DNA of 34,972 nucleotides from Pseudophaeobacter leonis (GTDB lineage Bacteria > Pseudomonadota > Alphaproteobacteria > Rhodobacterales > Rhodobacteraceae): the NCBI RefSeq assembly GCF_002087335.1, contig NZ_MWVJ01000046.1, forward strand, positions 1-34,972. Direction: 5' to 3'. Within the stretch, counting starts at the first letter, position 1. Each line of letters opens with the position of its first letter. The notes beneath the pieces were generated by a model. That model had not been told where the DNA came from, ran no database searches, and saw only the letters and a list, made by a program, of their open reading frames with translations. Below, one piece after another: positions 25,031 to 34,972 of the stretch. Position numbers and translations under genes: made by a program.

Positions 25031-26263
25031 ATGGACCATCAGGACAAACTGGGCGTGCATTCCGAAACCGGCAAACTGCGACAGGTGATCGTTTGCAGGC
25101 CTGGCCTGGCCCATCGTCGTCTGACGCCTGAAAACTGTCAGGAGCTGCTGTTTGATGACGTGTTCTGGGTCAAACAGGCGCAAAAGGATCACGATGTCTT
25201 TGCTGCGACAATGCGCAGCGAGGGTGTCGAGGTCCTGGACATTAATGACCTGTTGGCAGAGACGCTCGACATCTCCAAAGGCCGGGACTGGGTGTTGGAT
25301 CACCGGATCACACCGGATCAGGTTGGGGTTGGTATGATGTCCGAGCTGCGCAGCTGGATGGATGAATTGTCTGGCGCACAGCTTGCCGGATATCTGCTGG
25401 GCGGGCTTGCCACAGACGATCTGGATTTTGAACCAACCGGGCTTTTTGGCAGCTATCTCGGCCGCCATGGGTTCATCCTGCCGCCACTGCCCAATGCCCT
25501 GTTCACGCGAGATAATTCGGCGTGGATTTACGGGGGCGTGTCGGTCAATCCGATGCATTGGGCCGCAAGGCGGCCTGAGACGCTGCTGAACACCGCAATC
25601 TATAAGTTTCACCCGAAATTTGCGGGCAAGACGACGATCCACTGGGGTGATCCCACCCTGGACCACGGGTTGGCGACCGTGGAGGTCGGCGACATTATGC
25701 CCGTGGGCAACGGCACCGTTCTGGTCGGCATGGGAGAGCGGTCTTCACCACAGGGGATCGGCCAGTTGGCCGAGGCGCTGTTTGAGACAGGGGCGGCTGA
25801 GCGCGTGCTGGCCTTCCGCATCCCCAAATCGCGGGCTGCGATGCATCTGGATACGGTCTTTACGCTGTGCGGCGGTGACGTTGTGACGACCTTCAAAGAG
25901 GTCGCCGATGAATTGATCTGCTATGACATTCGCCCCGGCGCGGGGCGCGCGCCGCTGGATTTTCGCCGCGACCCGCGTCCGATCTTTGATATTGTCGCCG
26001 AAGTGCTGGGGTACAAAAGCCTGCAAATTGTGTCGACCGGCGGCGACACCGCGGAAGAGCGTTCGCGAGAACAATGGAACGACGGCAACAATGTGCTGGC
26101 TCTGCGCCCCGGCGTGGTCATAGGCTATGATCGGAACGACGACACCAACGCAGCCCTTAGGTCGGCAGGAATCGAGGTTCTCGCGATCCCCGGTGCCGAG
26201 TTGGGTCGTGGCCGCGGCGGTGGGCATTGCATGAGCTGCCCCACTATGCGTGATCCTGTTTAA
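25031..26263 (+). CDS. arcA: Arginine deiminase ArcA
   Basis: Hydrolyses arginine to citrulline and ammonia in the cytoplasm, the first step of the ADI pathway. ATG at 25031 follows AAAGGAAAAACTGCC. The 410-residue length is standard. Visible active-site elements: the N-terminal [20 protein letters not shown], the FTRDNSAWI segment (Asp contacting the guanidinium), the MHLDTVF segment with catalytic His, and the nucleophilic Cys in [13 protein letters not shown] close to the C terminus. All key residues are present. It lies between arcD and arcB; the ammonia produced is also the basis of ADI-linked acid resistance in other bacteria. Confidence 0.96.
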   Translation: MDHQDKLGVHSETGKLRQVIVCRPGLAHRRLTPENCQELLFDDVFWVKQAQKDHDVFAATMRSEGVEVLDINDLLAETLDISKGRDWVLDHRITPDQVGVGMMSELRSWMDELSGAQLAGYLLGGLATDDLDFEPTGLFGSYLGRHGFILPPLPNALFTRDNSAWIYGGVSVNPMHWAARRPETLLNTAIYKFHPKFAGKTTIHWGDPTLDHGLATVEVGDIMPVGNGTVLVGMGERSSPQGIGQLAEALFETGAAERVLAFRIPKSRAAMHLDTVFTLCGGDVVTTFKEVADELICYDIRPGAGRAPLDFRRDPRPIFDIVAEVLGYKSLQIVSTGGDTAEERSREQWNDGNNVLALRPGVVIGYDRNDDTNAALRSAGIEVLAIPGAELGRGRGGGHCMSCPTMRDPV

Positions 26264-26281
26264 CCCGAAAGGTGGCCCTGA

Positions 26282-27285
26282 ATGGCTTATAATCTTAAGA
26301 ACCGTCACTTTCTGACCCTGCAGGATTTCTCACCCCGCGAAATCGCGTTCCTGTTGAAGCTTGCGCAAGATCTGAAGGCCGCGAAATACACCGGCACCGA
26401 AGTGCCGTGCCTGAAGGGCAAAGACATTGCACTGATCTTTGAAAAGGACAGTACACGCACCCGGGTTGGGTTTGAGGTGGCGGCCTACGATCAGGGCGCG
26501 CGGGTTACCTATCTCGGGCCCACCGGATCTCATATCGGGCACAAGGAATCTGTTAAGGACACCGCGCGTGTCCTGGGGCGGATCTACAATGCCATTGAAT
26601 ACCGTGGTTTTGGGCAGAAGATCGTCGAGGAACTGGCCGCCTTTTCGGGTGTGCCGGTCTATAACGGTCTTACAAACGAGTTTCACCCCACACAGATTTT
26701 GGCTGATTTCCTGACCATGCAGGAGCATGTTGATAAGCCCTTGCATAAAGTGGCCTATGCCTTCCTGGGGGATGCAGGCAACAATATGGGCAACAGCTTG
26801 TTGATCGGGGGCGCCAAGATGGGCATGGATGTGCGTCTTTGTGCGCCCAGGGCCTGCTGGCCTGTTCAGGCGATCCGTGATGAGGCAGCGGCGATTGCCA
26901 CAGAAACCGGAGCCCGGATTACCATCACCGAAGATGTGGACGCGGCCGTGAAGGGTGTCGACTTCATCGATACACGGATGTCTGGGTGTCGATGGGCGAG
27001 GCCAAGGAAAAATGGGCCGAGCGGATCAAGCTTCTGACTCCCTATCAGGTGAGCGCCGATGTGATGGCCAAAGCCGGTAATCCGAGGGTGTGCTTCATGC
27101 ATTGCCTGCCCGCATTCCACAACGCCGAGACAACTGTGGGCGCCGAGATCAAGGCAGAGTTCGGCCTGGATGCCATGGAGGTCACCGAAGAGGTGTTTGA
27201 AAGCACGGCCTCCATCGTCTTTGATCAGGCAGAAAACCGGATGCATACGATCAAGGCGGTTCTTGTCGCCACCCTGGGAGACTGA
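26282..27285 (+). pseudogene. arcB: Catabolic ornithine carbamoyltransferase ArcB, interrupted by a frameshift
   Basis: Phosphorolyses citrulline to ornithine and carbamoyl phosphate. ATG at 26282 follows AAAGGTGGCCCTGA. The carbamoyl-phosphate motif STRTR is present in [13 protein letters not shown], and HCLPAFHN near the C terminus carries the ornithine-side Cys. The frame slips at about 26967-26975: it reads [10 protein letters not shown], while the conserved [19 protein letters not shown] is in the adjacent frame, which needs either one missing base or a duplicated AC. The rest is intact to the TGA at 27283-27285. Corrected length is 333-334 residues, the family norm. All neighbours are intact, so a sequencing error is likely; if real, the pathway would be blocked here. 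Confidence 0.92.
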
Positions 27286-27286
27286 G

Positions 27287-30004
<2,718 letters not shown>

Positions 30005-30008
<4 letters not shown>

Positions 30009-30292
30009 CCGGCAAGCCTGAAAAGCCGGTGGGCGACATTGCGCGCCAAGCCAAGCGGATGAAAATAAACCGTGACAACCCCGGCCCAAGCCCTCTGCGC
30101 GGAATCGGGACATTCGGGATGATCGGATGGTCAATTGCGGTGCCCACCGTTGGCGGCGCGATTTTGGGTCTTTGGCTCGATCGCGTCGCACCACAAGATT
30201 TTTCATGGACGCTTGCTTTGATCCTCGCGGGCGTCGTCATTGGCGGTTTTATTGCAGCGACATGGATGAACAAGGAAGGAGGCGGCAAATGA
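30005..30292 (+). CDS. atpQ: N-ATPase AtpQ (AtpI-like membrane protein)
   Basis: A 95-residue protein with two membrane helices (about residues 35-58 and 66-88) and a basic N terminus (ARQAKRMKINRD). It resembles AtpI-type proteins through the GWSIAVPTVGGAILGLWLDR segment. In N-type operons this position is occupied by AtpQ, thought to help assembly or ion supply to the c-ring. ATG overlaps the atpC stop by four bases (ATGA). Confidence 0.8.
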
Positions 30293-30588
30293 TATCTTTT
30301 GATTTGACTGCAGTGGCGCTGGGCATGGCCATCGGTACTGCCATGAGTGCGGTATTTTTTGCGGGGCTCGCGTGGGGGATGCGGATAGCCCTGCGGTCCG
30401 CCAGACCCGTCGCCCTGCTTGCGCTGAGTGCCGCAATCAGGATTTCTGTCCTGCTGGGCATTGGCTGGCTTGTGGTGGCGCAGCGCGGGCCGTGGTCTCT
30501 GCTGGGATATGCTGCAGCCTTTTTGATGGTCCGCTTTATCACCACGACCATCATGAGCGTGGCCCCTGCCTCCGGAGACGCACAATGA
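30289..30588 (+). CDS. atpR: N-ATPase AtpR membrane protein
   Basis: A 99-residue protein with about three membrane helices. The start ATG at 30289 follows AAGGAGGCGGCAA, a strong ribosome binding site, and overlaps the atpQ stop (ATGA). AtpR is specific to N-ATPases and has conserved Arg residues in the membrane; here FFAGLAWGMRIALRSARPVA and ALSAAIRISVLLGIGWLVV contain such arginines. It has been suggested to interact with the acidic residues of subunit c during assembly. Confidence 0.78.
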   Translation: MISFDLTAVALGMAIGTAMSAVFFAGLAWGMRIALRSARPVALLALSAAIRISVLLGIGWLVVAQRGPWSLLGYAAAFLMVRFITTTIMSVAPASGDAQ

Positions 30589-31274
30589 CCCTTTCTCCCG
30601 ATCAAACCCTCATGTTCGAGATATGGGGCATCTCCGTAAACGCCACGATTTTTTACACATGGGTGGTCATGGCGTTGCTGACGGTTTGCGCCATCCTGAT
30701 TACGCGCAATCTGCGCCCGGATGTGCCGCCGAACCGCTGGCGCACCATGCTGGAAGTCATCGTACAGGGGATTGAGAGCCAGATCGAGGACGTCGCAGGC
30801 CGCCGCGAACGCCATCTTTTGTACTATGCCGGCACGCTGTTCTTGTTTGTTGCGATGTCGAACCTGCTGCTGGTGATACCGGGGTTTGAGCCCCCGACGG
30901 CTTCCTTATCGACAACCACCGCACTGGCGCTGTCCGTTCTGATCGCCGTGCCGCTGTTTGGCATCAGCAGCCGGGGTTTGGGCGGCTATCTCAGAACCTA
31001 TATTGAGCCGTCGTTCATCATGCTGCCGTTCAACATCATTTCGGAGTTTTCGCGCGGTATCTCGCTGGCCATTCGCCTGTATGGCAACATCATGAGCGGT
31101 GCTGTGATCGCGGCGATCCTGCTCAGTGTTGCCCCCTTCTTTTTCCCGGTGGTGATGGATGTTCTGGGCCTGCTGACGGGGCTGATCCAAGCCTACATAT
31201 TTGCCATTCTTGCGACTGTCTACATTTCTGGCGCCACCTCCCAACCCTCTCCCAAACAAAAGGAAAACCCATGA
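30585..31274 (+). CDS. atpB: N-ATPase subunit a, AtpB
   Basis: Stator membrane subunit forming the ion half-channels. The ATG at 30585 overlaps the atpR stop (ATGA), giving 229 residues and about five to six membrane helices. The essential arginine is Arg164 in GISLAIRLYGNIMSG, the family signature of helix 5, and the last helix carries LLTGLIQAYIFAILATVYIS. The first helix region resembles other N-type a subunits rather than the longer F-type ones. All essential residues are visible. The stop overlaps atpE. Confidence 0.92.
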   Translation: MTLSPDQTLMFEIWGISVNATIFYTWVVMALLTVCAILITRNLRPDVPPNRWRTMLEVIVQGIESQIEDVAGRRERHLLYYAGTLFLFVAMSNLLLVIPGFEPPTASLSTTTALALSVLIAVPLFGISSRGLGGYLRTYIEPSFIMLPFNIISEFSRGISLAIRLYGNIMSGAVIAAILLSVAPFFFPVVMDVLGLLTGLIQAYIFAILATVYISGATSQPSPKQKENP

Positions 31275-31558
31275 CAGATCTAGGCTTGATAGCTGGTATT
31301 TCGATCTTTACTGCGGGTCTGACCGTCTCTTTCGGCGCCATTGGGCCTGCCCTTGGCGAAGGGCGCGCAGCTTCAACGGCACTGAATGCCATTGCGCAAC
31401 AACCCGATGCGTCGTCGACCATTTCGCGCACCCTGTTTGTGAGCCTTGCAATGATCGAATCCACAGCGATCTATTGCTTTGTCGTCGCCATGATCCTGAT
31501 TTTCGCGAACCCATTCTGGACGGCTGCTCTGGAAGCGGCGCAGGCGGCTGGGAGCTGA
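31271..31558 (+). CDS. atpE: N-ATPase subunit c, AtpE, with a double-glutamate ion site
   Basis: Rotor-ring subunit, 95 residues, a two-helix hairpin. Helix 1 carries GPALGEGRAA with Glu30 where classic sodium c subunits have Gln; helix 2 carries MIESTAIYCF with Glu63, Ser64, Thr65 and Tyr68, matching the E-S-T-x-x-Y set of sodium-binding c subunits such as Ilyobacter. The polar loop is QQPD in place of RQP. The pattern is common in N-ATPases; both sodium and proton coupling have been argued for this group, so the ion cannot be fixed from sequence. Starts in an ATGA overlap with atpB after AAAAGGAAAACCC. Confidence 0.93.
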   Translation: MTDLGLIAGISIFTAGLTVSFGAIGPALGEGRAASTALNAIAQQPDASSTISRTLFVSLAMIESTAIYCFVVAMILIFANPFWTAALEAAQAAGS

Positions 31559-31561
31559 TTT

Positions 31562-32329
31562 ATGTCGATCGACTGGATCACTGTCGCGGCACAAATCGCC
31601 AACTTCCTGGCGCTTGTCTGGCTTTTGAAGCGGTTTCTCTACCGCCCCATCCTGGACGGTATTGATGCGCGTGAGGTTGAAATCAAGGATCGGATGCAAG
31701 AGGCCGTTCATGCCAAGGCCGAGGCGCAGGCTGTAGCGCAGTCCTACCAAGACGAGCTGCAGGCGCTGAATGTCGCACAGGCAGAGATGACAGAAACGAT
31801 CCGCAAGGCGGCTGAGGAACAGCGCGATGTCCTGCTGGCCGAAGCGCAGACGAGAGTAGAGCGCGAGCATGGCGCCTGGAGGGCGCATCTGGATGATGAG
31901 GCGCGCAAATATACCGCCAAGCTGCACCGCGTGGGGGCAGAGGCGCTGTTGACGCTCCTGCGCAAGGCGCTTGATGATTTGGCGGATCAGGAGCTGGAGG
32001 CGCAAATGACGCATCATCTGGTTGGGAAAATGAAACCGATGCTCCCGGAGCTGCGCCGTGCGGCGGGGCAGATTTCTGAGGCCGTCATAACATCGCGTGA
32101 TCCGTTGTCAGAATCAGCGGAAGACGAATTGCTCGCGGAGATACAGGCCGTCTTTCCGCAAGTCTCCTTGCGGTTCGTGACGGATGAAGCGCAGGCTCCG
32201 GGGGTGGTTTTACGGATGGGTGGTGCGCAATTGGAGTGGACTGTCGCATCCTACATAGAGGGGCTCAGTGAGCTGATCGAAGAGCAATTGGCGGCGGTCG
32301 GCAACGTTGAGGCGCGACCTCATGGGTAG
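31562..32329 (+). CDS. atpF: N-ATPase subunit b, AtpF, with delta-like C-terminal region
   Basis: Peripheral stalk subunit, 255 residues, far longer than a normal b subunit (about 160). One N-terminal membrane helix (about residues 6-24) is followed by a long charged coiled coil (about 35-150). N-type operons have no atpH (delta) gene. The C-terminal part, [20 protein letters not shown] and the following helix, resembles the end of delta subunits (G-(L/V)-V-x-R-x-G-x-x-x-x-D-x-(S/T)-V), so the protein may combine b and delta roles. The ATG at 31562 is three bases after the atpE stop. Confidence 0.88.
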   Translation: MSIDWITVAAQIANFLALVWLLKRFLYRPILDGIDAREVEIKDRMQEAVHAKAEAQAVAQSYQDELQALNVAQAEMTETIRKAAEEQRDVLLAEAQTRVEREHGAWRAHLDDEARKYTAKLHRVGAEALLTLLRKALDDLADQELEAQMTHHLVGKMKPMLPELRRAAGQISEAVITSRDPLSESAEDELLAEIQAVFPQVSLRFVTDEAQAPGVVLRMGGAQLEWTVASYIEGLSELIEEQLAAVGNVEARPHG

Positions 32330-33851
32330 TGACGTGCCTCAAACAGCTCAAACGCCCGAGACGGTTCTGAACATGCTTCTTAACTCGCCGTCACCCGCTC
32401 CCCGGCTGAGTGAGATCGGAACAGTCGCCGAGGTCGGCGATGGGGTTGCCATCGTCGCTGGGTTGGAGCAGGCGTTATCAGACGAGTTGCTGCAATTTTC
32501 CAGTGGCGTGCAGGGCATTGTGCTGGACCTTGAGCCGGGGCGGCTTGGTGTCGTGCTGCTGGGGCCGTCAAGCCGTGTCACCATCGGTGAAAGTGTCGTG
32601 CGCACCCATAGGGTCGTCAGCACCAGGGTCGGTGACGCCCTGTTGGGGCGTGTGGTGAATGCCCTTGGCATACCCTGCGATGACAAGGGGCCAATCCGGG
32701 CGCAAACTGTCCGGCCAGTTGAGGCCGAAGCGCCGCAAATTTTGGACCGCCTGGCTATTTCGCGGCCGCTTGCAACGGGGATCAAGGTGATCGATGCAGC
32801 CGTGCCAATTGGGTTGGGACAACGCCAGCTCATTATCGGGGACAGGCAAACCGGCAAGACCTCACTGGCCGTTGATGCGATCCTCAACCAAAAAAACAGC
32901 GATGTGATTTGTATCTACTGTGCCATTGGGCAGCGTGGCGATGCGGTGGCAAAGGTGATTGGTGCGATTGATGACGGCGGCATGTCCGACCGCACAATTG
33001 TTCTGGCCGCAGGAGATGAGGACGCGGCGGGGCTCGCCTATGTGGCTCCCTATGCGGCCCTGACCATTGCCGAGCATTTTGCCGGTGAATGCAAAGATGT
33101 GCTGGTGATCCTTGATGACCTCACCCACCATGCGCGCTCCTACCGCGAGATTTCTTTGTTGCTGCGCCGCCCACCGGGGCGCGAGGCGTTTCCCGGTGAT
33201 ATATTCTACATCCATGCGCGATTGCTGGAACGGGCCGGGCAGTTCGCAAGCGGCGGGTCGATCACGGTTCTTCCGGTGGTTGAGACGCCGGCCGAAAACC
33301 TGTCAGCCTATATACCGACGAATCTGATCTCGATCACCGATGGCCAAATCTACCTGTCGCCACGGCTTATGCGCAAAAACCAGTTCCCGGCAGTCGATCT
33401 GGGGGTTTCGGTCAGCCGTGTTGGCGGCAAGGCGCAAACCAAGGCCTTCCGGTCCGTGGCTGGCAACCTGCGCGTGACCCTGTCGCAATTCGAAGAGTTG
33501 GAGGATTTTGCCCGCTTTGGGACCCGTCTGGACGATGAGACGCGGGCGCGATTGACGCGCGGCGCGGCGGTCCGCGCAGCACTGCGGCAGGCCGATCGGG
33601 ATCCGATGCCTGCGGTGGAACAACTTGCTGTTCTTGTGGCCGCGATAGAGGGTCAGTTTGACGGTTTGAACGAGGCCGAAACCGGCAGGGCAGTCATCAG
33701 GCTAAGAAAGGCAGCCGCCCGCGATTTACCGGACCTGGTGAAACGCATAGCTGAAAACGCGTCCCTTACGGAGGAGGACCGCAGCCGGATGGTTGCGCTT
33801 GGACGTGCAGCGCGCGTGTATGCCGGAGGCGAGAATGGCACAAAGTCTTGA
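32322..33851 (+). CDS. atpA: N-ATPase alpha subunit AtpA
   Basis: Non-catalytic nucleotide-binding subunit of the head. I start it at ATG 32322, which overlaps atpF by eight bases; a frame from 32307 adds five residues. The 509-residue product has GDRQTGKT at 173-180 (Walker A of alpha subunits), [20 protein letters not shown] (Walker B area) and the alpha signature near [20 protein letters not shown]. The length and motifs are standard. As in other N-type operons alpha lies near the end, separated from beta by the membrane genes. Confidence 0.95.
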   Translation: MGSDVPQTAQTPETVLNMLLNSPSPAPRLSEIGTVAEVGDGVAIVAGLEQALSDELLQFSSGVQGIVLDLEPGRLGVVLLGPSSRVTIGESVVRTHRVVSTRVGDALLGRVVNALGIPCDDKGPIRAQTVRPVEAEAPQILDRLAISRPLATGIKVIDAAVPIGLGQRQLIIGDRQTGKTSLAVDAILNQKNSDVICIYCAIGQRGDAVAKVIGAIDDGGMSDRTIVLAAGDEDAAGLAYVAPYAALTIAEHFAGECKDVLVILDDLTHHARSYREISLLLRRPPGREAFPGDIFYIHARLLERAGQFASGGSITVLPVVETPAENLSAYIPTNLISITDGQIYLSPRLMRKNQFPAVDLGVSVSRVGGKAQTKAFRSVAGNLRVTLSQFEELEDFARFGTRLDDETRARLTRGAAVRAALRQADRDPMPAVEQLAVLVAAIEGQFDGLNEAETGRAVIRLRKAAARDLPDLVKRIAENASLTEEDRSRMVALGRAARVYAGGENGTKS

Positions 33852-34731
33852 AGCCCTGGCGCGCCGCACAGCCAGTATGCAGGGTATCCGAAGCATCGTG
33901 CATACCATGAAAACACTGTCGGTAATCAATTCTGCGCCCTATGAACATGCGGCCCGCGCAATCGAGGCCTATCAGGATACCGTTCGGATGGGTCTGCACG
34001 CCTTCCTGAGCCAAACGGGCCCGATTGAGCCTTCTGCCTCAATGCCAAAGACCACAGTTTTAATCGTATTTGGGTCGGATCACGGGCTGTGTGGAAATTA
34101 CAATGAGACACTGGCCAGCCATGTCTCGCAACAGCGTGCCTCGGCCCCGGATCAGGCCCGTGTTTTATGTGTTGGCGCCCAGATGGCGGCCGCCTTGCAG
34201 GATCGGGGGCTGGTGCCAGAGACGACGTTTTTTCCGCCTGCATCCGTGGATGGGATTGGGCGGCTCGCCAACCTGCTGTCCCGACATCTTGATGACATGC
34301 AGGGCGATGACGCAACCGGGGACATGGCCGTATCGCTCGCCTATTTCAGGCGGGATGGCGACAAGGGTCAACGACCAGAAATGATGGCTCTTTTACCGCT
34401 CGACCATGATCTGGTGCGCGGGCTGCAGGTCAAGCCCTGGGAGTCACGCAGCCTGCCGTCTTTCACCATGTCGTCTCACGCGCTTTTTAAGGCACTGATC
34501 CGGGGCCACCTGTTTGCCAGCCTTTTCCGCGCCGCCGCTGAGGCGCTTGTGACTGAAAACTCTGCGCGTTTGGCTCTGATGAGCCAGGCGGAGCAATCGG
34601 TGGATGATCGTTTGGAGGCGCTGACATCCGAGACACGGTCGGTGCGGCAGAGCGAAATCACGACCGAACTTCTGGATGTGATCATTGGGTTCGAAGCCCT
34701 GAAGAAAACCAAAAATACAACCGCAAAGTAA
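33835..34731 (+). CDS. atpG: N-ATPase gamma subunit AtpG
   Basis: Central rotor shaft. ATG at 33835 overlaps atpA by 17 bases and lies after GGAGGCGAGA. The 298-residue product has the coiled-coil N terminus ([20 protein letters not shown]), the Rossmann-like middle with [17 protein letters not shown], and the C-terminal helix ([20 protein letters not shown]). Gamma subunits of N-type enzymes are divergent from F-type ones, and this one fits that. Last gene of the run; a hairpin follows nine bases after the stop. Confidence 0.9.
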   Translation: MAQSLEALARRTASMQGIRSIVHTMKTLSVINSAPYEHAARAIEAYQDTVRMGLHAFLSQTGPIEPSASMPKTTVLIVFGSDHGLCGNYNETLASHVSQQRASAPDQARVLCVGAQMAAALQDRGLVPETTFFPPASVDGIGRLANLLSRHLDDMQGDDATGDMAVSLAYFRRDGDKGQRPEMMALLPLDHDLVRGLQVKPWESRSLPSFTMSSHALFKALIRGHLFASLFRAAAEALVTENSARLALMSQAEQSVDDRLEALTSETRSVRQSEITTELLDVIIGFEALKKTKNTTAK

Positions 34732-34739
34732 CCTAGCAG

Positions 34740-34756
34740 GAGGCTCGAAGAGCCTC
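34740..34756 (+). terminator. Hairpin after atpG
   Basis: GAGGCTC (34740-34746) pairs perfectly with GAGCCTC (34750-34756) around a GAA loop. It follows the atpG stop by nine bases. No T-run comes after, so it may act with Rho or as an RNA 3'-end stabiliser. From 34757 to the end of the window I see no gene. Confidence 0.5.
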
Positions 34757-34972
34757 ATCAGCCAGTCGCAGCCCGTGAACGCAAGGAAATATCAAAAATA
34801 AGTGCGCTTGCGTTGTTAGGCACAGTATGGGCCACCTCCCCCCACCGCCGCTCCTCCTTGCCCTAAACCGCTCGGGCGTCCTCGCGGCTGGCAGTCGGCT
34901 TGCGCCGCCTTAGCCGGAGCTCTGTAATCTTTGTTTCTCACTATTTGGGGCCAGACAATCCGCATTTGGGGC

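Noticed and set aside
34757..34972. Possible gene start at the right edge
   Set aside because: No frame with coding character or ribosome binding site is visible in the last 216 bases.

Overview
The window looks like a chromosomal accessory stretch from an alphaproteobacterium, most likely a Rhodobacteraceae/Roseobacter-type marine bacterium. The clues are moderate-to-high GC, Shine-Dalgarno sites of the AAGGAG type, a class I PHA synthase with a small phasin, CRP/FNR-type dyads, and a MaoC-phosphotransacetylase fusion next to PHA genes. I infer this from protein style only; no rRNA or tRNA is present to confirm it.

Layout. (1) 1-539, minus: the start of a membrane GGDEF protein. (2) About 700-2798: a decayed zone with an IS110-type transposase remnant, a small unknown gene, an IS3-type orfA remnant and a 570-base non-coding stretch leading into the next operon. 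(3) 2799-15759, plus: an alginate-type exopolysaccharide operon in the order algD, alg8, alg44 (split in two), algA, algG, Sel1 protein, algX, algK-like, algL. Synthesis genes look functional in sequence (AlgD Cys, Alg8 GT2 motifs). The modifying or degrading members AlgG, AlgX and AlgL each lack catalytic residues, the AlgA C-terminal isomerase domain has lost its histidines, and the PilZ-like half of Alg44 lacks the arginine motif. algE, algI, algJ and algF are not in the window. (4) 15877-17400: a secreted DUF1254/DUF1214 protein, followed by a broken lipoprotein alpha/beta hydrolase. (5) 19002-23080, minus: a PHA granule group (phasin, MaoC-Pta fusion, small unknown protein, PhaC). (6) 23533-34731, plus: arcD-arcA-arcB-arcC running directly into a complete N-ATPase operon atpDCQRBEFAG.

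How it fits together. The strongest observation is region 6. The arginine deiminase pathway makes ATP and ammonia without respiration, and its carbamate kinase gene overlaps the N-ATPase beta-subunit gene by four bases, so an ATP source and an ATP-driven ion pump appear to be one transcription and translation unit. The PHA group is transcribed away from it. Three FNR-type dyads sit at phaP, phaC and arcD; the one at phaP has near-ideal class II promoter geometry. I read this as an oxygen-limitation or acid/energy-stress island: arginine fermentation, ion pumping and PHA as carbon and electron sink.

Caution. At least six single- or double-base indels and one in-frame stop interrupt otherwise well-conserved genes (algA, Sel1 gene, algK-like, hydrolase twice, maoC-pta, arcB, perhaps phaC). 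Two lie in homopolymer runs. Sequencing error is a serious alternative to real gene decay for these.
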